Notes under the pieces: generated by a model
What the model saw: only the letters and a program-made list of their open reading frames with translations
The model's database searches: none
What the model was told of the DNA's origin: nothing
NCBI RefSeq assembly: GCF_000024765.1
Contig: NC_013422.1
Coordinates: 186,001-250,000 of the forward strand
DNA from: Halothiobacillus neapolitanus c2
GTDB lineage: Bacteria > Pseudomonadota > Gammaproteobacteria > Halothiobacillales > Halothiobacillaceae
Direction of reading: 5' to 3'
Length of the DNA stretch: 64,000 nt
Translations under genes and position numbers: made by a program
Shown: positions 26,883-36,447 of the stretch, in pieces
Position numbering within the stretch: position 1 is the first letter of the stretch
Layout: each line of letters starts with the position of its first letter

Positions 26883-28294
26883 TCCGAAAAAACCGCACGC
26901 CGCGTGTATGGAGTTTGTTCTCGACAACGGCGCTGACCCTAATAGCCAGCGTGAGCTTTATTCTCGTATTCGCCTTGAGCGCCGTAACCTGGTTTGCCAT
27001 GGTGCCGATGGCCAAGCGTTCCGCCGATGATCTGGCGGCCTTGATCGTGCTCTCAGCGCAGACTTGGGTTGAGCTGCCCAAAGACGCCCAACCGCTTTTA
27101 GCCGCCGAGCTCAAGGATCAGCATGGCATTGAGATAGAAGAAATCCAGACACTGAGTCGGCAACATGGCACCGTATTGCCCTATGTGCGCTTTTTGCACG
27201 ATGCGGTTGTTCGGCGCTTGAATGCGTGCCCGCCCAACACGAAAGACCCCGCAACGGGAGAGTGCGTGTACATGGGCATACTTCCCAATAATGCGGGTTA
27301 TTGGTTGGAATTGCCGATGGCCGATGATGTTCTGCGCTTCGAGTTCTCACCGGATCGTGTGGGCTACCGCATTCCTTTTACGCTCGGCATCATCTTGATC
27401 GGCGGGATCGTGCTTACCCTTATTCTGGCGCTGTTTTTGACGCGTCGGCTCACGCGCCCGGTCAGCCAGCTTGCAGAGCAGGTCAGCCGAGGTTTGCCCG
27501 ATGCGCCTCTCCCGTTGACCGGACCGCAGGAGACCCGAGTGCTCATTGATGCGGTTAATCGCCGATCTGCCGAAGTGGCGCGGCTACTAGAGAATAGAAC
27601 CGTATTGCTGGCCGGGATCTCACATGATCTGCGCACACCGCTCACGCGTTTGAGCCTCGGTCTGGCGTTGACGCAAGACGATATCGAGCCGGCGCTGCAA
27701 GCCCAGATGCAGGCTGATATCGAACAGATGAATCGGTTGATCGCTGAGGTTTTGCACATTGCACGAGGAGTGAGTCAGGACAGCAGTGAGCCGATCCCGT
27801 TGTATCCGTGGTTGACACGATTTGCTGCCGAATGGGAACAAAGAGATACGGGAATTGCACTCATGGTGGACGAGGCTACCAAGATGTTAGAAATCGATGT
27901 TGCCACGGATAGCCTGCAACGGATTCTGGATAATCTGGTCGAAAATGCGCATCGTTATGGCCGCCCACCCATCATATTGCGTTCCGTGCAGACCGAGGAT
28001 GCACAAATATTGTGCGTTGAGGACGAAGGGCAAGGATTGACCGTTGCGGAAATCGGTCGCCTGCGTGAGCCCTTCGCTCGCAAGGATGAGGCCCGATCCG
28101 GCGTAACCGGCTACGGATTGGGCCTGAGCTTGGCGCAGGCCTTGGCTCAAGCGCAGGGGTGGACGCTTGATTTGTACGCTCCGGGCGAGCACCCCTATAC
28201 CCCTGATGGCCTCATGCCCAAAGGGTTGGTAGCATGTCTTCGCTTACCAAGAGCCGTCGCGCCTGTTCGTCCGCTTTCACCGAGAAACATATAA
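26879..28294 (+). CDS. EnvZ-like sensor histidine kinase
   Basis: This 471-residue inner-membrane kinase pairs with the upstream regulator. It has a membrane segment at about residues 18-42, a periplasmic sensor of about 125 residues, a second segment at about 167-188, a HAMP domain (RRLTRPVSQLAEQVSRG), the H-box with H249 (LLAGISHDLRTPLTRL) and an ATP-binding domain with N-box LDNLVENAHRYG and G-boxes EDEGQGL and GYGLGLSLA. The sensor loop contains two cysteines (NACPPNTKDPATGECVYM) that could form a disulfide or bind metal. The start is a GTG overlapping the upstream stop. Confidence 0.93.
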   Translation: MIRKNRTPRVWSLFSTTALTLIASVSFILVFALSAVTWFAMVPMAKRSADDLAALIVLSAQTWVELPKDAQPLLAAELKDQHGIEIEEIQTLSRQHGTVLPYVRFLHDAVVRRLNACPPNTKDPATGECVYMGILPNNAGYWLELPMADDVLRFEFSPDRVGYRIPFTLGIILIGGIVLTLILALFLTRRLTRPVSQLAEQVSRGLPDAPLPLTGPQETRVLIDAVNRRSAEVARLLENRTVLLAGISHDLRTPLTRLSLGLALTQDDIEPALQAQMQADIEQMNRLIAEVLHIARGVSQDSSEPIPLYPWLTRFAAEWEQRDTGIALMVDEATKMLEIDVATDSLQRILDNLVENAHRYGRPPIILRSVQTEDAQILCVEDEGQGLTVAEIGRLREPFARKDEARSGVTGYGLGLSLAQALAQAQGWTLDLYAPGEHPYTPDGLMPKGLVACLRLPRAVAPVRPLSPRNI

Positions 28295-28396
28295 GTTAAC
28301 GCTCCAAAATGCGTTTTCTGACCGCGCGAAGTAATGTGAGCGACTGGGCGAACCGTTTCTGTCTGGGATTTTCCGATCAGTCCGTTTTGCGGCTTT

Positions 28397-28413
28397 TGCA
28401 CTAAAAAAGTACA
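28397..28413 (+). promoter_or_regulatory. NtrC-binding site candidate upstream of glnA
   Basis: The 17-base sequence TGCACTAAAAAAGTACA fits the dyad TGCACY-N4-TGGTGCA with three mismatches. It lies about 170 bases upstream of the sigma-54 promoter candidate. A second half-spaced dyad, TGCACTTATGGTGCG, lies at 28440-28454. Upstream placement of paired sites is usual for NtrC enhancers. Confidence 0.45.
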
Positions 28414-28563
28414 TAATTTTGGTGATCAAGTTTTATTTGTGCACTTATGGTGCGCCAACTCGGGTTGTGTCCGAGCTTTACAGTCCGTGTGCGTGATGCA
28501 ATAACGCTTACTTATCAAAGTGTTATTGGGCTGTTTTTATCGAATTTTCTGTGTTTTGCTTTT

Positions 28564-28579
28564 AGGCATGATTCCTGCT
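28564..28579 (+). promoter_or_regulatory. Sigma-54 promoter candidate of glnA
   Basis: The sequence AGGCATGATTCCTGCT keeps the invariant GG and GC with exactly 10 bases between them and matches most of the TGGCAC-N5-TTGCW consensus. Transcription would start near 28590, giving a leader of about 95 bases before the glnA ATG. The rest of the 392-base gap between the kinase gene and glnA holds only the NtrC-like sites. Confidence 0.6.
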
Positions 28580-28685
28580 TTTATTGCCAAGACACGCGTT
28601 TGGTTCGATGATGCGCACTGCATGGTCTGTCTCACACGCGCTTTGCATCTGCCTAATTTAGAAAACTGTCCCTTTGGAGGAATTC

Positions 28686-30095
28686 ATGTCTGTAAGTCAT
28701 GCGATGAAAATGATGGAAGAAAACGGCGTCAAGTTCGTCGATTTCCGCTTTACCGATACCCGTGGCAAGCAACAGCACGTCACATACCCCGCCGGGCGCG
28801 TGGATGAAGACAGCTTTGAATCCGGCATCATGTTTGATGGTTCGTCCATCGCTGGCTGGAAGGGTATCAATGCCTCAGACATGATTCTGATGCCCGATGC
28901 CGGCTCTGCGGTCATGGACCCGTTCTCCGAAGAATCCACCATGATTCTGATCTGCGATGTCATCGAGCCGGACACCATGCAGGGTTATACCCGCGATCCG
29001 CGTTCCGTTGCCAAGCGCGCCGAAGCCTATATCCAGGCTTCCGGTCTGGCGGACGTTGCCTATTTCGGTCCGGAAAATGAATTTTTCGTGTTCGACGACG
29101 TGCGCTGGGGCAACGAAATGTCCGGCTCTTTCGTCAAGATCGACTCCAAAGAAGCCGCTTGGAATACCGGTAAAGAATATGAAGATGGCAACATGGGCCA
29201 CCGTCCCGGCGTGAAAGGCGGTTATTTCCCCGTTCCGCCCGTCGACTCACTGCATGACTTGCGTCAAACCATGTGTCTCGTGCTTGAAGATATGGGCCAG
29301 ACCGTTGAAGTGCACCACCACGAAGTGGCTACGGCCGGTCAGTGCGAAATCGGAGTGGCGTTCAACACACTCGTCAAGAAAGCCGATGAAGTCCAGAACC
29401 TCAAGTACGTACTGCACAACGTCGCGCACAGCTATGGCAAAACCCTGACCTTCATGCCCAAGCCCATGTTCGGCGACAACGGTTCCGGGATGCACGTGCA
29501 TCAGTCCATGGCCAAAGACGGCAAGAACCTGTTCTCTGGCGACAGCTATGCCGGCCTTTCAGAAATGGCGCTGTATTACATTGGCGGTATCATCAAGCAC
29601 GCGCATGCGCTCAACGCATTCTGCAACCCGTCGACCAACAGCTACAAGCGTCTGGTACCCCACTACGAAGCACCTGTGAAGCTCGCTTACTCCGCGCGTA
29701 ACCGCTCGGCGTCTATCCGGATTCCGTTCGTATCCAACCCGAAAGCACGCCGGATCGAACTGCGCTTCCCCGACTCTACTGCAAATCCGTACCTGGCATT
29801 CGCTGCCATGTTGATGGCGGGTATCGACGGGATTCAGAACAAGATTCACCCAGGTGAAGCGGCCAGCAAAAACCTGTACGATCTGCCGCCAGAAGAAGAG
29901 AAGAACATTCCGGAAGTGGCGTTCTCACTGGACGAAGCGCTGGATGCACTGGAGAAGGATCGCGAGTTCCTCAAGCGTGGTGATGTGTTCTCCGATGATC
30001 TGATCGATGCCTACCTTGAACTCAAGCGTGGCGAAGTCCAGCGCTTGCGCATGTTGCCGCATCCGGTCGAATTCGAGATGTACTACAGCCTCTAA
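28686..30095 (+). CDS. glnA: Type I glutamine synthetase
   Basis: This is GlnA, 469 residues, a dodecameric enzyme that makes glutamine from glutamate, ammonia and ATP. Visible signatures are the N-terminal block [29 protein letters not shown], the ATP and glutamate site [23 protein letters not shown] and the adenylylation tyrosine Y398 in NLYDLPPEE. The last feature shows GlnE-type covalent control. The ATG at 28686 has GGAGG 7 bases upstream. It is monocistronic, between a sigma-54-like promoter and a perfect terminator. Adjacent glnL/glnG genes are absent. Confidence 0.98.
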   Translation: MSVSHAMKMMEENGVKFVDFRFTDTRGKQQHVTYPAGRVDEDSFESGIMFDGSSIAGWKGINASDMILMPDAGSAVMDPFSEESTMILICDVIEPDTMQGYTRDPRSVAKRAEAYIQASGLADVAYFGPENEFFVFDDVRWGNEMSGSFVKIDSKEAAWNTGKEYEDGNMGHRPGVKGGYFPVPPVDSLHDLRQTMCLVLEDMGQTVEVHHHEVATAGQCEIGVAFNTLVKKADEVQNLKYVLHNVAHSYGKTLTFMPKPMFGDNGSGMHVHQSMAKDGKNLFSGDSYAGLSEMALYYIGGIIKHAHALNAFCNPSTNSYKRLVPHYEAPVKLAYSARNRSASIRIPFVSNPKARRIELRFPDSTANPYLAFAAMLMAGIDGIQNKIHPGEAASKNLYDLPPEEEKNIPEVAFSLDEALDALEKDREFLKRGDVFSDDLIDAYLELKRGEVQRLRMLPHPVEFEMYYSL

Positions 30096-30131
30096 TCGCT
30101 AAGGAAAGCCGCTCAGATTTACTCTGAGTAG

Positions 30132-30167
30132 AACTAAAAAACCCCGGATATCCGGGGTTTTTTAGTT
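30132..30167. terminator. Perfect 36-bp palindromic terminator between glnA and tspO
   Basis: A perfect inverted repeat has the core CCCCGGATATCCGGGG, flanked by six A on the left and six T on the right, then AACT/AGTT. It can end transcription from both convergent genes. The core contains a GATATC site, the sequence expected for the EcoRV-like system of this genome. Confidence 0.93.
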
Positions 30168-30268
30168 GTTGTCAAAAGATACGCAATCACGGGCTAGTGG
30201 AATAAAATATATATACATTTCATGGAGCTGCGCCAAAGGCTCTTGCAATAGGGGCTCGGGTGAATCGA

Positions 30269-30736
30269 TTACGTCCGTCGGTTGAGCCAGCAAACCGACG
30301 CGTTCAGATACAGCGCGATCAAAAGCCAGATCAAATAAGGCACAAGCAACAGACCGGCCCAGGTATCGACCTGAACGAAAAGCCAGGTGTTTATACTGAC
30401 GAGCGTGATTAAAACCAAAAGATCGATCAAGGCCAACCCGGTTCGGTGCAGCCCGAAAAACAACCACGACCACGCGGCATTAAAGACGAGTTGGGCGGCA
30501 TAAATGATCAAACCCGCTGTGCGAAGATCAGACGGTTCGGCCAGCCACACCCATGCTGCGGCCACTGCCATCATCGCGTACAAACTAATCCAGACAACAG
30601 GAAAAACCCAGTTCGGCGGCAAGCCCACCGGCTTTTTAAGCTCGGCATACCATCGATCAGGCCGAAAACGCCCACCGCTGGCGGCCACCAGTATCACGAG
30701 TACAAAGCTAATGGCATAAACCAAAAAAGAAGACAT
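30269..30736 (-). CDS. tspO: TspO/MBR family membrane protein
   Basis: This 155-residue protein has five membrane segments and the TspO hallmark sequences (WYAELKKPVGLPPNWVFPVV, FNAAWSWLFFGLHRTGLA, LLVPYLIWLLIALYLN). Bacterial TspO proteins bind porphyrins or cholesterol-like ligands and affect tetrapyrrole handling and stress responses. The ATG has AAGGAT upstream. It is monocistronic, sharing the glnA terminator on its 3' side. Confidence 0.94.
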   Translation of the reverse strand: MSSFLVYAISFVLVILVAASGGRFRPDRWYAELKKPVGLPPNWVFPVVWISLYAMMAVAAAWVWLAEPSDLRTAGLIIYAAQLVFNAAWSWLFFGLHRTGLALIDLLVLITLVSINTWLFVQVDTWAGLLLVPYLIWLLIALYLNASVCWLNRRT

Positions 30737-30868
30737 GGGATTGATCCTTGTTTGTTTCCAGACATTGGGTTTATTTCGCTAGTGCAAGTAAAGCACAGCG
30801 ACTGAGATAAAGGCATCTCAATAATTCCAAGGATTGGGTGTTTTGGGGCTCCCTGGGTTTGATCGCCC

Positions 30869-30905
30869 AAAAAAACGGCATGTAACCGGTTAAAGATACA
30901 TGCCG
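30869..30905 (-). terminator. Intrinsic terminator of dabBA
   Basis: On the minus strand the stem CGGCATGT / ACATGCCG with a 14-base loop is followed by seven T residues, about 30 bases after the dabA stop. The loop contains its own small palindrome AACCGGTT. Confidence 0.88.
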
Positions 30906-30935
30906 CGAAGAAACTTAGAGTGCACAGGTGGCGCG

Positions 30936-33419
30936 TCAGATCGGTTCCGGTCGCCAGTCACCGTGGGCATGACGGCGATGCGGGATGCCGTTGTCATCGA
31001 TATGCAGGATGTGCATCCAGCGGTTGTTGATTAACGCGTTCAGCATGTCGTGACCGGCAATAATTTTATCGATTTCTGCAATGGGCGCCTCAATGTACGC
31101 CGAGAGCCGCAGCGGTTCGTGCCGCCACTGTTCACCATCGTGCAGCGATTGCATGGCAAGACCAACTCGCAGGTCGCCGCCATTGCCTTCAATCACCCCG
31201 ACGGTGCCGCCGACCACATTATGCAGCACTTTATTGCCCGCCCCTTGATGCAGATTATCGACCGTGGAGCCGTAGTATTGCAGGTTGATCCAGTTTGCGA
31301 CGATCAAGGGCGCGGTCATGATGACGTTCAAAACGCCAAACTCCTTATCGTGTCGCCAATCGTAATCATGCAGGAAGGCGCGGCCGCCAAGATCCAACCC
31401 GCGCGTGCGCCAGCGGGGTGCGGCGATGAAGGCAGCATTGCCGGCTAGCCCCCATTCCGGCCGTACTTGCGACCAGTCTCGCCCTCGGAACGTGGCCTGT
31501 TTTTCGGCATCAACGGTATCGACTTGGGCCTCAAGCGTCACCAAACGCTCCAGACGAGTGAGCTCACCGGCTTGTTTGAGCGCCTGGGTCAAGGATGACA
31601 ATTGATCACTCTCGATGCCTGATTGATCCAAATCCAGTAGTTCGATGTGGTCTGTGGTGGTGTCGTGCAGGGCGGCCACGAACCGGGTGTCACGCGGGAT
31701 GGCAATACCCCGTTCGATCAGCCCCAGTCGCACGGCGGCCTCATTGAGCAACTGCACCGCGACGCGAGCATTCACATCGCCTGCCTGACCGGCGCAGGCA
31801 CCGCAATCCAACCCCGCGCGATGCGGGTTGTTGGTGGTGGAGCTGCCGTGTCCGGCGAGCAGGACGATGGGCGCAAAGGTGTGCGTTAACCCCAGCCCGC
31901 GGAGTACTTTTTCGGCCAGATCGACTTTTTCCTGCGTCGATAGTGCGCCGCCATCGAGTTTGACCAATTGGGGATGCAAACGCGCACGCTCCTCAGGGGT
32001 AAGCCCGGGGGCATCAGGCGGCAGCGATGAGCGATGCCAACCCAGTGAATCGGCCAGCAAACGCGGCACGTAGCTCAAGCCTGCGGATTCGACAAAGGTG
32101 AAGCACGAGGCGGCGGAAAGTTTGAATTGCTTCCAGATGGCCCCTCGGCTTTGTCGGGCATGGCGATGTTGGGCAATGGCCGGATCGCCCGTCTCCTGCG
32201 CACGGTAGGCGGGGTTGATGAGCACCGGGTTTTGTAGCCGAGCCTCTGATTCGCCCATGCGGCAATAATCAATCGGCAGGCCGAAAAAACCGGCAAAACC
32301 GATGGTTTCGAGCCCCGGGCTGCTGGCTTCGAGGTGGCGGCGGAACACCTCGGAACGCACGTCAATGCAAAACGCGGCCTGAACAGTCGGGCGTTCGGCT
32401 TGCTGATCGGGTGCATCGGCAGGCTGGCGGTTCAAGCCGGCATTGATCCGGCGTCGAAACGCCTGCTCGGCGGCCGCCAGCAGGATTTCATCGATCCGGC
32501 TGGATTGAGCCTTAGTCGAAGCAGTAGCTGTCGCCGAAGGGCTTGCGACCAATTTGGCCGGATCAAACCAATCGTTTAGCTTCGCGCGCCATTGTTGCCG
32601 TCCAGCCGAGCTGGTTTCTTTGATCACCAAAGCAACCCAGACCAAGCGAATGATCAGCAAATCGCGTAAATCGTGTTGCGACTCGCCGTGCAAACCGGCT
32701 TGAAAGTGTAGATAGCGGCACCAGCTCGCCCAGCCACCGATGGTTTTTAATAAGGTGAACAGGTAGTCGGGCAGGCGACTTTCGGGCAGATTGATCTGGT
32801 CCAGCGCCCAGAACAATGCATCAATGGCATCGCTTGGGACGGCAAGCAAGTGTTGGCGAACCTGCTTTAAGCCGACGGCGCTGGCGCTGCGGTTAATCAA
32901 GGTGTAGCGGCGCCATTGGGCGAATAAACTGGCACTGGCTTCTTTGGGTAAGTGCCAGAGGGCTTGCCCGCGATCATAGTAGTTGGCCATGAACTGGCTG
33001 ACTTGCTCGATGACAAATTCAGATACTGGCGGCGCGTCGCGGCGATCGAGCTCGTTTGTGACCAAAGGCAGCGCGGGTGCAGGTTGTCGATGGACGGCCA
33101 GTTGCTGCTTGATGGTATCAAGGCTAATTGATGGGTCCAGTTGCTGCGCCGCCTGCGCCAAATCGTCATCGGTGATTTCCCCTTGGGCGATCTTGTCGGC
33201 AAACCAGCCGTGATCCATAAATAGGGATTCGCCCACGGTTTGTTCCAGATACCGACCCACCGTATCAAAGGGTTGATCAATCAAACCAAGATAGGGGTTT
33301 ACGGCGACAAACGAATCCAGTGGCCAGATGGGCGCGATGCGCAGGCAGGCTTTGTCAATCAGGTCAACAATGTGGTTTCGTTGCGCTTCGCTGCGTTGTA
33401 ATGATGTCAGGGTCGTCAT
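30936..33419 (-). CDS. dabA: DabA, inorganic-carbon accumulation subunit (DUF2309)
   Basis: This 827-residue protein is the soluble, carbonic-anhydrase-like subunit of the DAB inorganic-carbon pump. With DabB it is thought to hydrate CO2 to bicarbonate in one direction, driven by the cation gradient. The catalytic zinc-site residues known from Halothiobacillus DabA2 are at the same numbers here: C351 and D353 in FCIDVRSEVFRRH, H524 in LLAGHGSSTTN and C539 in AGLDCGACAG. The protein has no membrane segment and works at the inner face of the cytoplasmic membrane. It follows dabB by 45 bases and is ended by a strong terminator. Confidence 0.97.
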   Translation of the reverse strand: MTTLTSLQRSEAQRNHIVDLIDKACLRIAPIWPLDSFVAVNPYLGLIDQPFDTVGRYLEQTVGESLFMDHGWFADKIAQGEITDDDLAQAAQQLDPSISLDTIKQQLAVHRQPAPALPLVTNELDRRDAPPVSEFVIEQVSQFMANYYDRGQALWHLPKEASASLFAQWRRYTLINRSASAVGLKQVRQHLLAVPSDAIDALFWALDQINLPESRLPDYLFTLLKTIGGWASWCRYLHFQAGLHGESQHDLRDLLIIRLVWVALVIKETSSAGRQQWRAKLNDWFDPAKLVASPSATATASTKAQSSRIDEILLAAAEQAFRRRINAGLNRQPADAPDQQAERPTVQAAFCIDVRSEVFRRHLEASSPGLETIGFAGFFGLPIDYCRMGESEARLQNPVLINPAYRAQETGDPAIAQHRHARQSRGAIWKQFKLSAASCFTFVESAGLSYVPRLLADSLGWHRSSLPPDAPGLTPEERARLHPQLVKLDGGALSTQEKVDLAEKVLRGLGLTHTFAPIVLLAGHGSSTTNNPHRAGLDCGACAGQAGDVNARVAVQLLNEAAVRLGLIERGIAIPRDTRFVAALHDTTTDHIELLDLDQSGIESDQLSSLTQALKQAGELTRLERLVTLEAQVDTVDAEKQATFRGRDWSQVRPEWGLAGNAAFIAAPRWRTRGLDLGGRAFLHDYDWRHDKEFGVLNVIMTAPLIVANWINLQYYGSTVDNLHQGAGNKVLHNVVGGTVGVIEGNGGDLRVGLAMQSLHDGEQWRHEPLRLSAYIEAPIAEIDKIIAGHDMLNALINNRWMHILHIDDNGIPHRRHAHGDWRPEPI

Positions 33420-33464
33420 GGTCGAAATCCTCGGGTAAATGGTGTGTGCCTTTGTGGCAGGGAT

Positions 33465-35120
33465 TTACGGCTCGATACCGGATGGGTTAGGCGGAATCAC
33501 GGCGCAGGATTTTTTCGGTGCGCGGCCAACTTTCTCCGGCCAGAAACGGAAGGCCAAGCGTTCGACCCAGCGGTCGAGATACAGCCCGTTATTGAGGTGA
33601 ACAAACAAGGCGAATTGTCGCTCCGGGCTCATCAAGGTTTTGCCGGGGCCTTGAAGCCAGGCAACAAACAGGAAGGTTATGATCGTGATCGCCATCAACA
33701 GCAGATCGAGCAGCGGCGCACGTTGCGGTGTCGCGGCCAGCGTGTCGGCAAAGCCTGTGATGAACACCTCATGCAGGAAGACATACACGCCGGTCATGGC
33801 GATTGCCGCGCCTGCGGCGACCAGAATTTCACGCCATGTGCCATGGCTCAATGCCTTGAGCATCAACTGAGCGGTCGCCAAGGCGATGATGGTCAGCACG
33901 GCGGGCAACATCGGCTCCTGATCGATCGATAAACCCATCGCCGCCGCGATACCGAGGGTGAACAAGCCGCTCACAATCACCGTGGTAAACCAGGCCACAA
34001 CAGAGATTGGGCGGTTTTTGAGCACTTTGGCCTGACGCAGGTGATCGGTCATGCTGCCCGAGGACAAGAACGCATGGGCCTTGTAGAGCGAGTGGCCAAC
34101 CAAGTGCAGCAAGGCCAAGCCAAACAACCCCAAACCCAGTTCGAGCATCATGAAGCCGAGCTGAGCGGCGGTAGACCAGGCCAGTGATGATTTGATCGCC
34201 GATTGGGTCAGCATGACCAACGAGCCGATAGCCAAGGTCATCAAACCAATCAGGGCCAGAAGCAACAGGGCGGTACCGTCGGCGGCCAATAATTCGCTGG
34301 TGCGCAGCACAATGATTGCCCCGCTGTAAACGACACCGGCGTGCATGAGCGCGGAAACCGGCGTGGGTGCTTCCATGACCTGAATCAGCCAGCCATGAAA
34401 CGGAAATTGCGCGCTTTTAAGGATGGCGGCCAGCACGATCAGCCAAGCAGCCACGTGCAACGCAATGGATAGGTGGTCTTGCGCATGAACATAGGCGCTG
34501 ATTTGGCTGAACTCCAAACTACCGATTTGATGACCGATCAAGACGGTGGCCGCGAGCAAAAGGGCGTCGGCAGTCCGGCTGAAAATTGATTTTTTATGTG
34601 TGGCCATGATCGCGCGCGGCCGATCGGCATAAAAAGAAAGCAGTCGATGCAAACCAAAACCGGTCGCAATGATGGCGAGGGTGAATAATCCCAAATTGCC
34701 TGATATGACGACCAACAGGAAAAATCCGCCGGTGACCGCCAGCAAGCGGAAAAAGCGGGCCTGCTGGGGATCACCATCGAGATACTGCACGCTGTAGCGG
34801 GCAATCACGCTAAGCACAAAACTAACCAGACTTGCCAGCACCAGAGTCAGGCCATTGACTTGAATTGAAAGCGCCAATAATCCCAATCCGGCAGGGAGGC
34901 TACCGGCACCGAGCATCAGATTCTGTTGCCTTGCAAATAGAAAACTGACGACAGCGAGCAGGGCCAGGCCAAAGGCCGCAAAACTGGTCCATTGAACCCG
35001 TTGCCGATAAGCGCGCGCATAAGCAGCACCTTGCTTGGGTTTGATTACAGCGGCCATAAGGAGCAGTGCGGGCATGGCCAGCAGGAGAAGACCGGTTGTG
35101 TGGCTGAACTCTATAGTCAT
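33465..35120 (-). CDS. dabB: DabB, membrane subunit of the inorganic-carbon pump (NDH-5-like)
   Basis: This 551-residue protein is related to the proton-pumping NuoL/MrpA subunits of complex I and antiporters. It has about 14 membrane segments. The conserved proton-channel region is visible around LKSAQFPFHGWLIQVMEAPTPVSALMHAG (the Lys and His positions of the antiporter family) and SGAIIVLR, LAWSTAAQLGFMMLELGLGLF. With DabA it couples cation flow to bicarbonate accumulation. It is the first gene of the operon, divergent from a LysR-type regulator. Confidence 0.96.
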   Translation of the reverse strand: MTIEFSHTTGLLLLAMPALLLMAAVIKPKQGAAYARAYRQRVQWTSFAAFGLALLAVVSFLFARQQNLMLGAGSLPAGLGLLALSIQVNGLTLVLASLVSFVLSVIARYSVQYLDGDPQQARFFRLLAVTGGFFLLVVISGNLGLFTLAIIATGFGLHRLLSFYADRPRAIMATHKKSIFSRTADALLLAATVLIGHQIGSLEFSQISAYVHAQDHLSIALHVAAWLIVLAAILKSAQFPFHGWLIQVMEAPTPVSALMHAGVVYSGAIIVLRTSELLAADGTALLLLALIGLMTLAIGSLVMLTQSAIKSSLAWSTAAQLGFMMLELGLGLFGLALLHLVGHSLYKAHAFLSSGSMTDHLRQAKVLKNRPISVVAWFTTVIVSGLFTLGIAAAMGLSIDQEPMLPAVLTIIALATAQLMLKALSHGTWREILVAAGAAIAMTGVYVFLHEVFITGFADTLAATPQRAPLLDLLLMAITIITFLFVAWLQGPGKTLMSPERQFALFVHLNNGLYLDRWVERLAFRFWPEKVGRAPKKSCAVIPPNPSGIEP

Positions 35121-35136
35121 CGTTTGATCCTCAACT

Positions 35137-35155
35137 AAGGTGTGTAAATCACCTT
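35137..35155. promoter_or_regulatory. Inverted repeat in the dabB leader
   Basis: The dyad AAGGTG-N7-CACCTT lies 17-35 bases upstream of the dabB ATG. It could be an operator for the divergent LysR regulator or a small hairpin near the ribosome-binding site. The 290-base intergenic region is otherwise AT-rich and holds no other strong dyad that I could see. Confidence 0.4.
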
Positions 35156-35410
35156 ATGCACTGTCTTGCCATAAGACCAATTCAAGTTTAATGAAACACA
35201 TATAGGGTTGAGGTTATGAGTTGTGGTTGATCGCAGCTTGTTTTATAGGGTTGGGTTTTTTAGTTAATAAAACCAATTATTTGCGTGTGCTTTGTGTTTT
35301 ATGGATGCAATGGAGCGGTGCTTTTGTGTGGAAAAGTATTGGGTTTTCTCTATGCCTCTGCTGTAAAGTTCCGATAGGTGCTAGGTTTGCAAGCTACTTG
35401 GGGAAACGAT

Positions 35411-36358
35411 ATGACCGATGCGGCGACACTCGGCGCGCGCAAATTGTTGCGTCACGCCACTTTGCGACAGGTTGAAGTGTTTGAATCGGTGGCGCGGCAT
35501 GTGAGCTTCACGCGCGCGGCGGAAGAACTTCATCTCACGCAGCCTTCGGTTTCGGCACAGGTGAAAAGCTTGGCGGAGGTGGTCGGCGAACCCTTGTATG
35601 AACAAGTCGGGCGGCGGATTTATCTCACCGATGCCGGCCAGATTGTTGAGCGCAGTTGCCGTGAAGTGATCGATATTTTATCCAATGCCGAAATGTCGCT
35701 CAGTGAATTAAACGGGATGCGCAAAGGGCGATTGCGCTTATCGGTGATCACCACAGCCAAATATTTTGCACCGCTGGCGTTGGGTGATTTTTCATTGCAG
35801 TACCCTGATATTGATCTGGAACTCGTGATTTCTAATCGCGATACGCTCCTAAAACGCATTGAAGATAACCGCTCGGATTTGTATGTCATGGGGCAATTGC
35901 CGCGCACGCGACTTGATCTGGAAGTGATTCCGTTTGCGCCCAACCCATTGGTGGTGATCGCGCATCGGGATCACATCTTGGCAAAAGAGCGCAATATATC
36001 CATGGAACGCATCGCGCAAGAGTCTTTTATCATGCGTGAACCCGGTTCAGGCATTCGCCATAAGGTCGAAGAGCACTTCGCCCGCCACCAGCAAAGTATC
36101 AAAACGCGTCTCGTGCTCGATGGTAATGAGGCAATCAAGCATGCGGTCGCTGGGCGATTAGGCATTTCGGTGGTGTCCGCTCATGCCTTAAATCTTGAAA
36201 ACAGCCAAGAGCCGCTCGTGAAGTTGGATGTGCAGAGCTTTCCGCTTCAGAGCATGTGGAATATTGTCTATCCCCGTGGAAAAGCGCTGTCGGTGGTTGC
36301 TCGCCAGTTTCTGTCGTTTCTCAAAATTCATGGCGGCGATTATTTGCACATTGGTTGA
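35411..36358 (+). CDS. LysR-type regulator (CbbR-like) of dabBA
   Basis: This 315-residue protein has an N-terminal winged helix-turn-helix (LRQVEVFESVARHVSFTRAAEELHLTQPSVSAQVKSL) and a C-terminal effector domain (VITTAKYFAPLALGDFSLQYPDIDLEL), the pattern of CbbR regulators that sense metabolites of the Calvin cycle. The ATG at 35411 has GGGGAAA just upstream; the frame continues 11 codons further without a better site. It is divergent from dabB, which makes control of the carbon pump by low CO2 the most likely job. Control of more distant CO2-fixation genes cannot be excluded. Confidence 0.93.
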   Translation: MTDAATLGARKLLRHATLRQVEVFESVARHVSFTRAAEELHLTQPSVSAQVKSLAEVVGEPLYEQVGRRIYLTDAGQIVERSCREVIDILSNAEMSLSELNGMRKGRLRLSVITTAKYFAPLALGDFSLQYPDIDLELVISNRDTLLKRIEDNRSDLYVMGQLPRTRLDLEVIPFAPNPLVVIAHRDHILAKERNISMERIAQESFIMREPGSGIRHKVEEHFARHQQSIKTRLVLDGNEAIKHAVAGRLGISVVSAHALNLENSQEPLVKLDVQSFPLQSMWNIVYPRGKALSVVARQFLSFLKIHGGDYLHIG

Positions 36359-36447
36359 TAGAACGGCCCAATTTCAAGATTCGGTTTAACCATTTTTAAA
36401 ATTGATATATCATAATTATAAGTTATCAAATAGAGGTGTTTTTAACC

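Noticed and set aside
28520-28807. 95-codon frame in the glnA leader as a possible leader peptide gene
   Set aside because: It runs through the sigma-54 promoter candidate and into glnA in another frame, without a ribosome-binding site.
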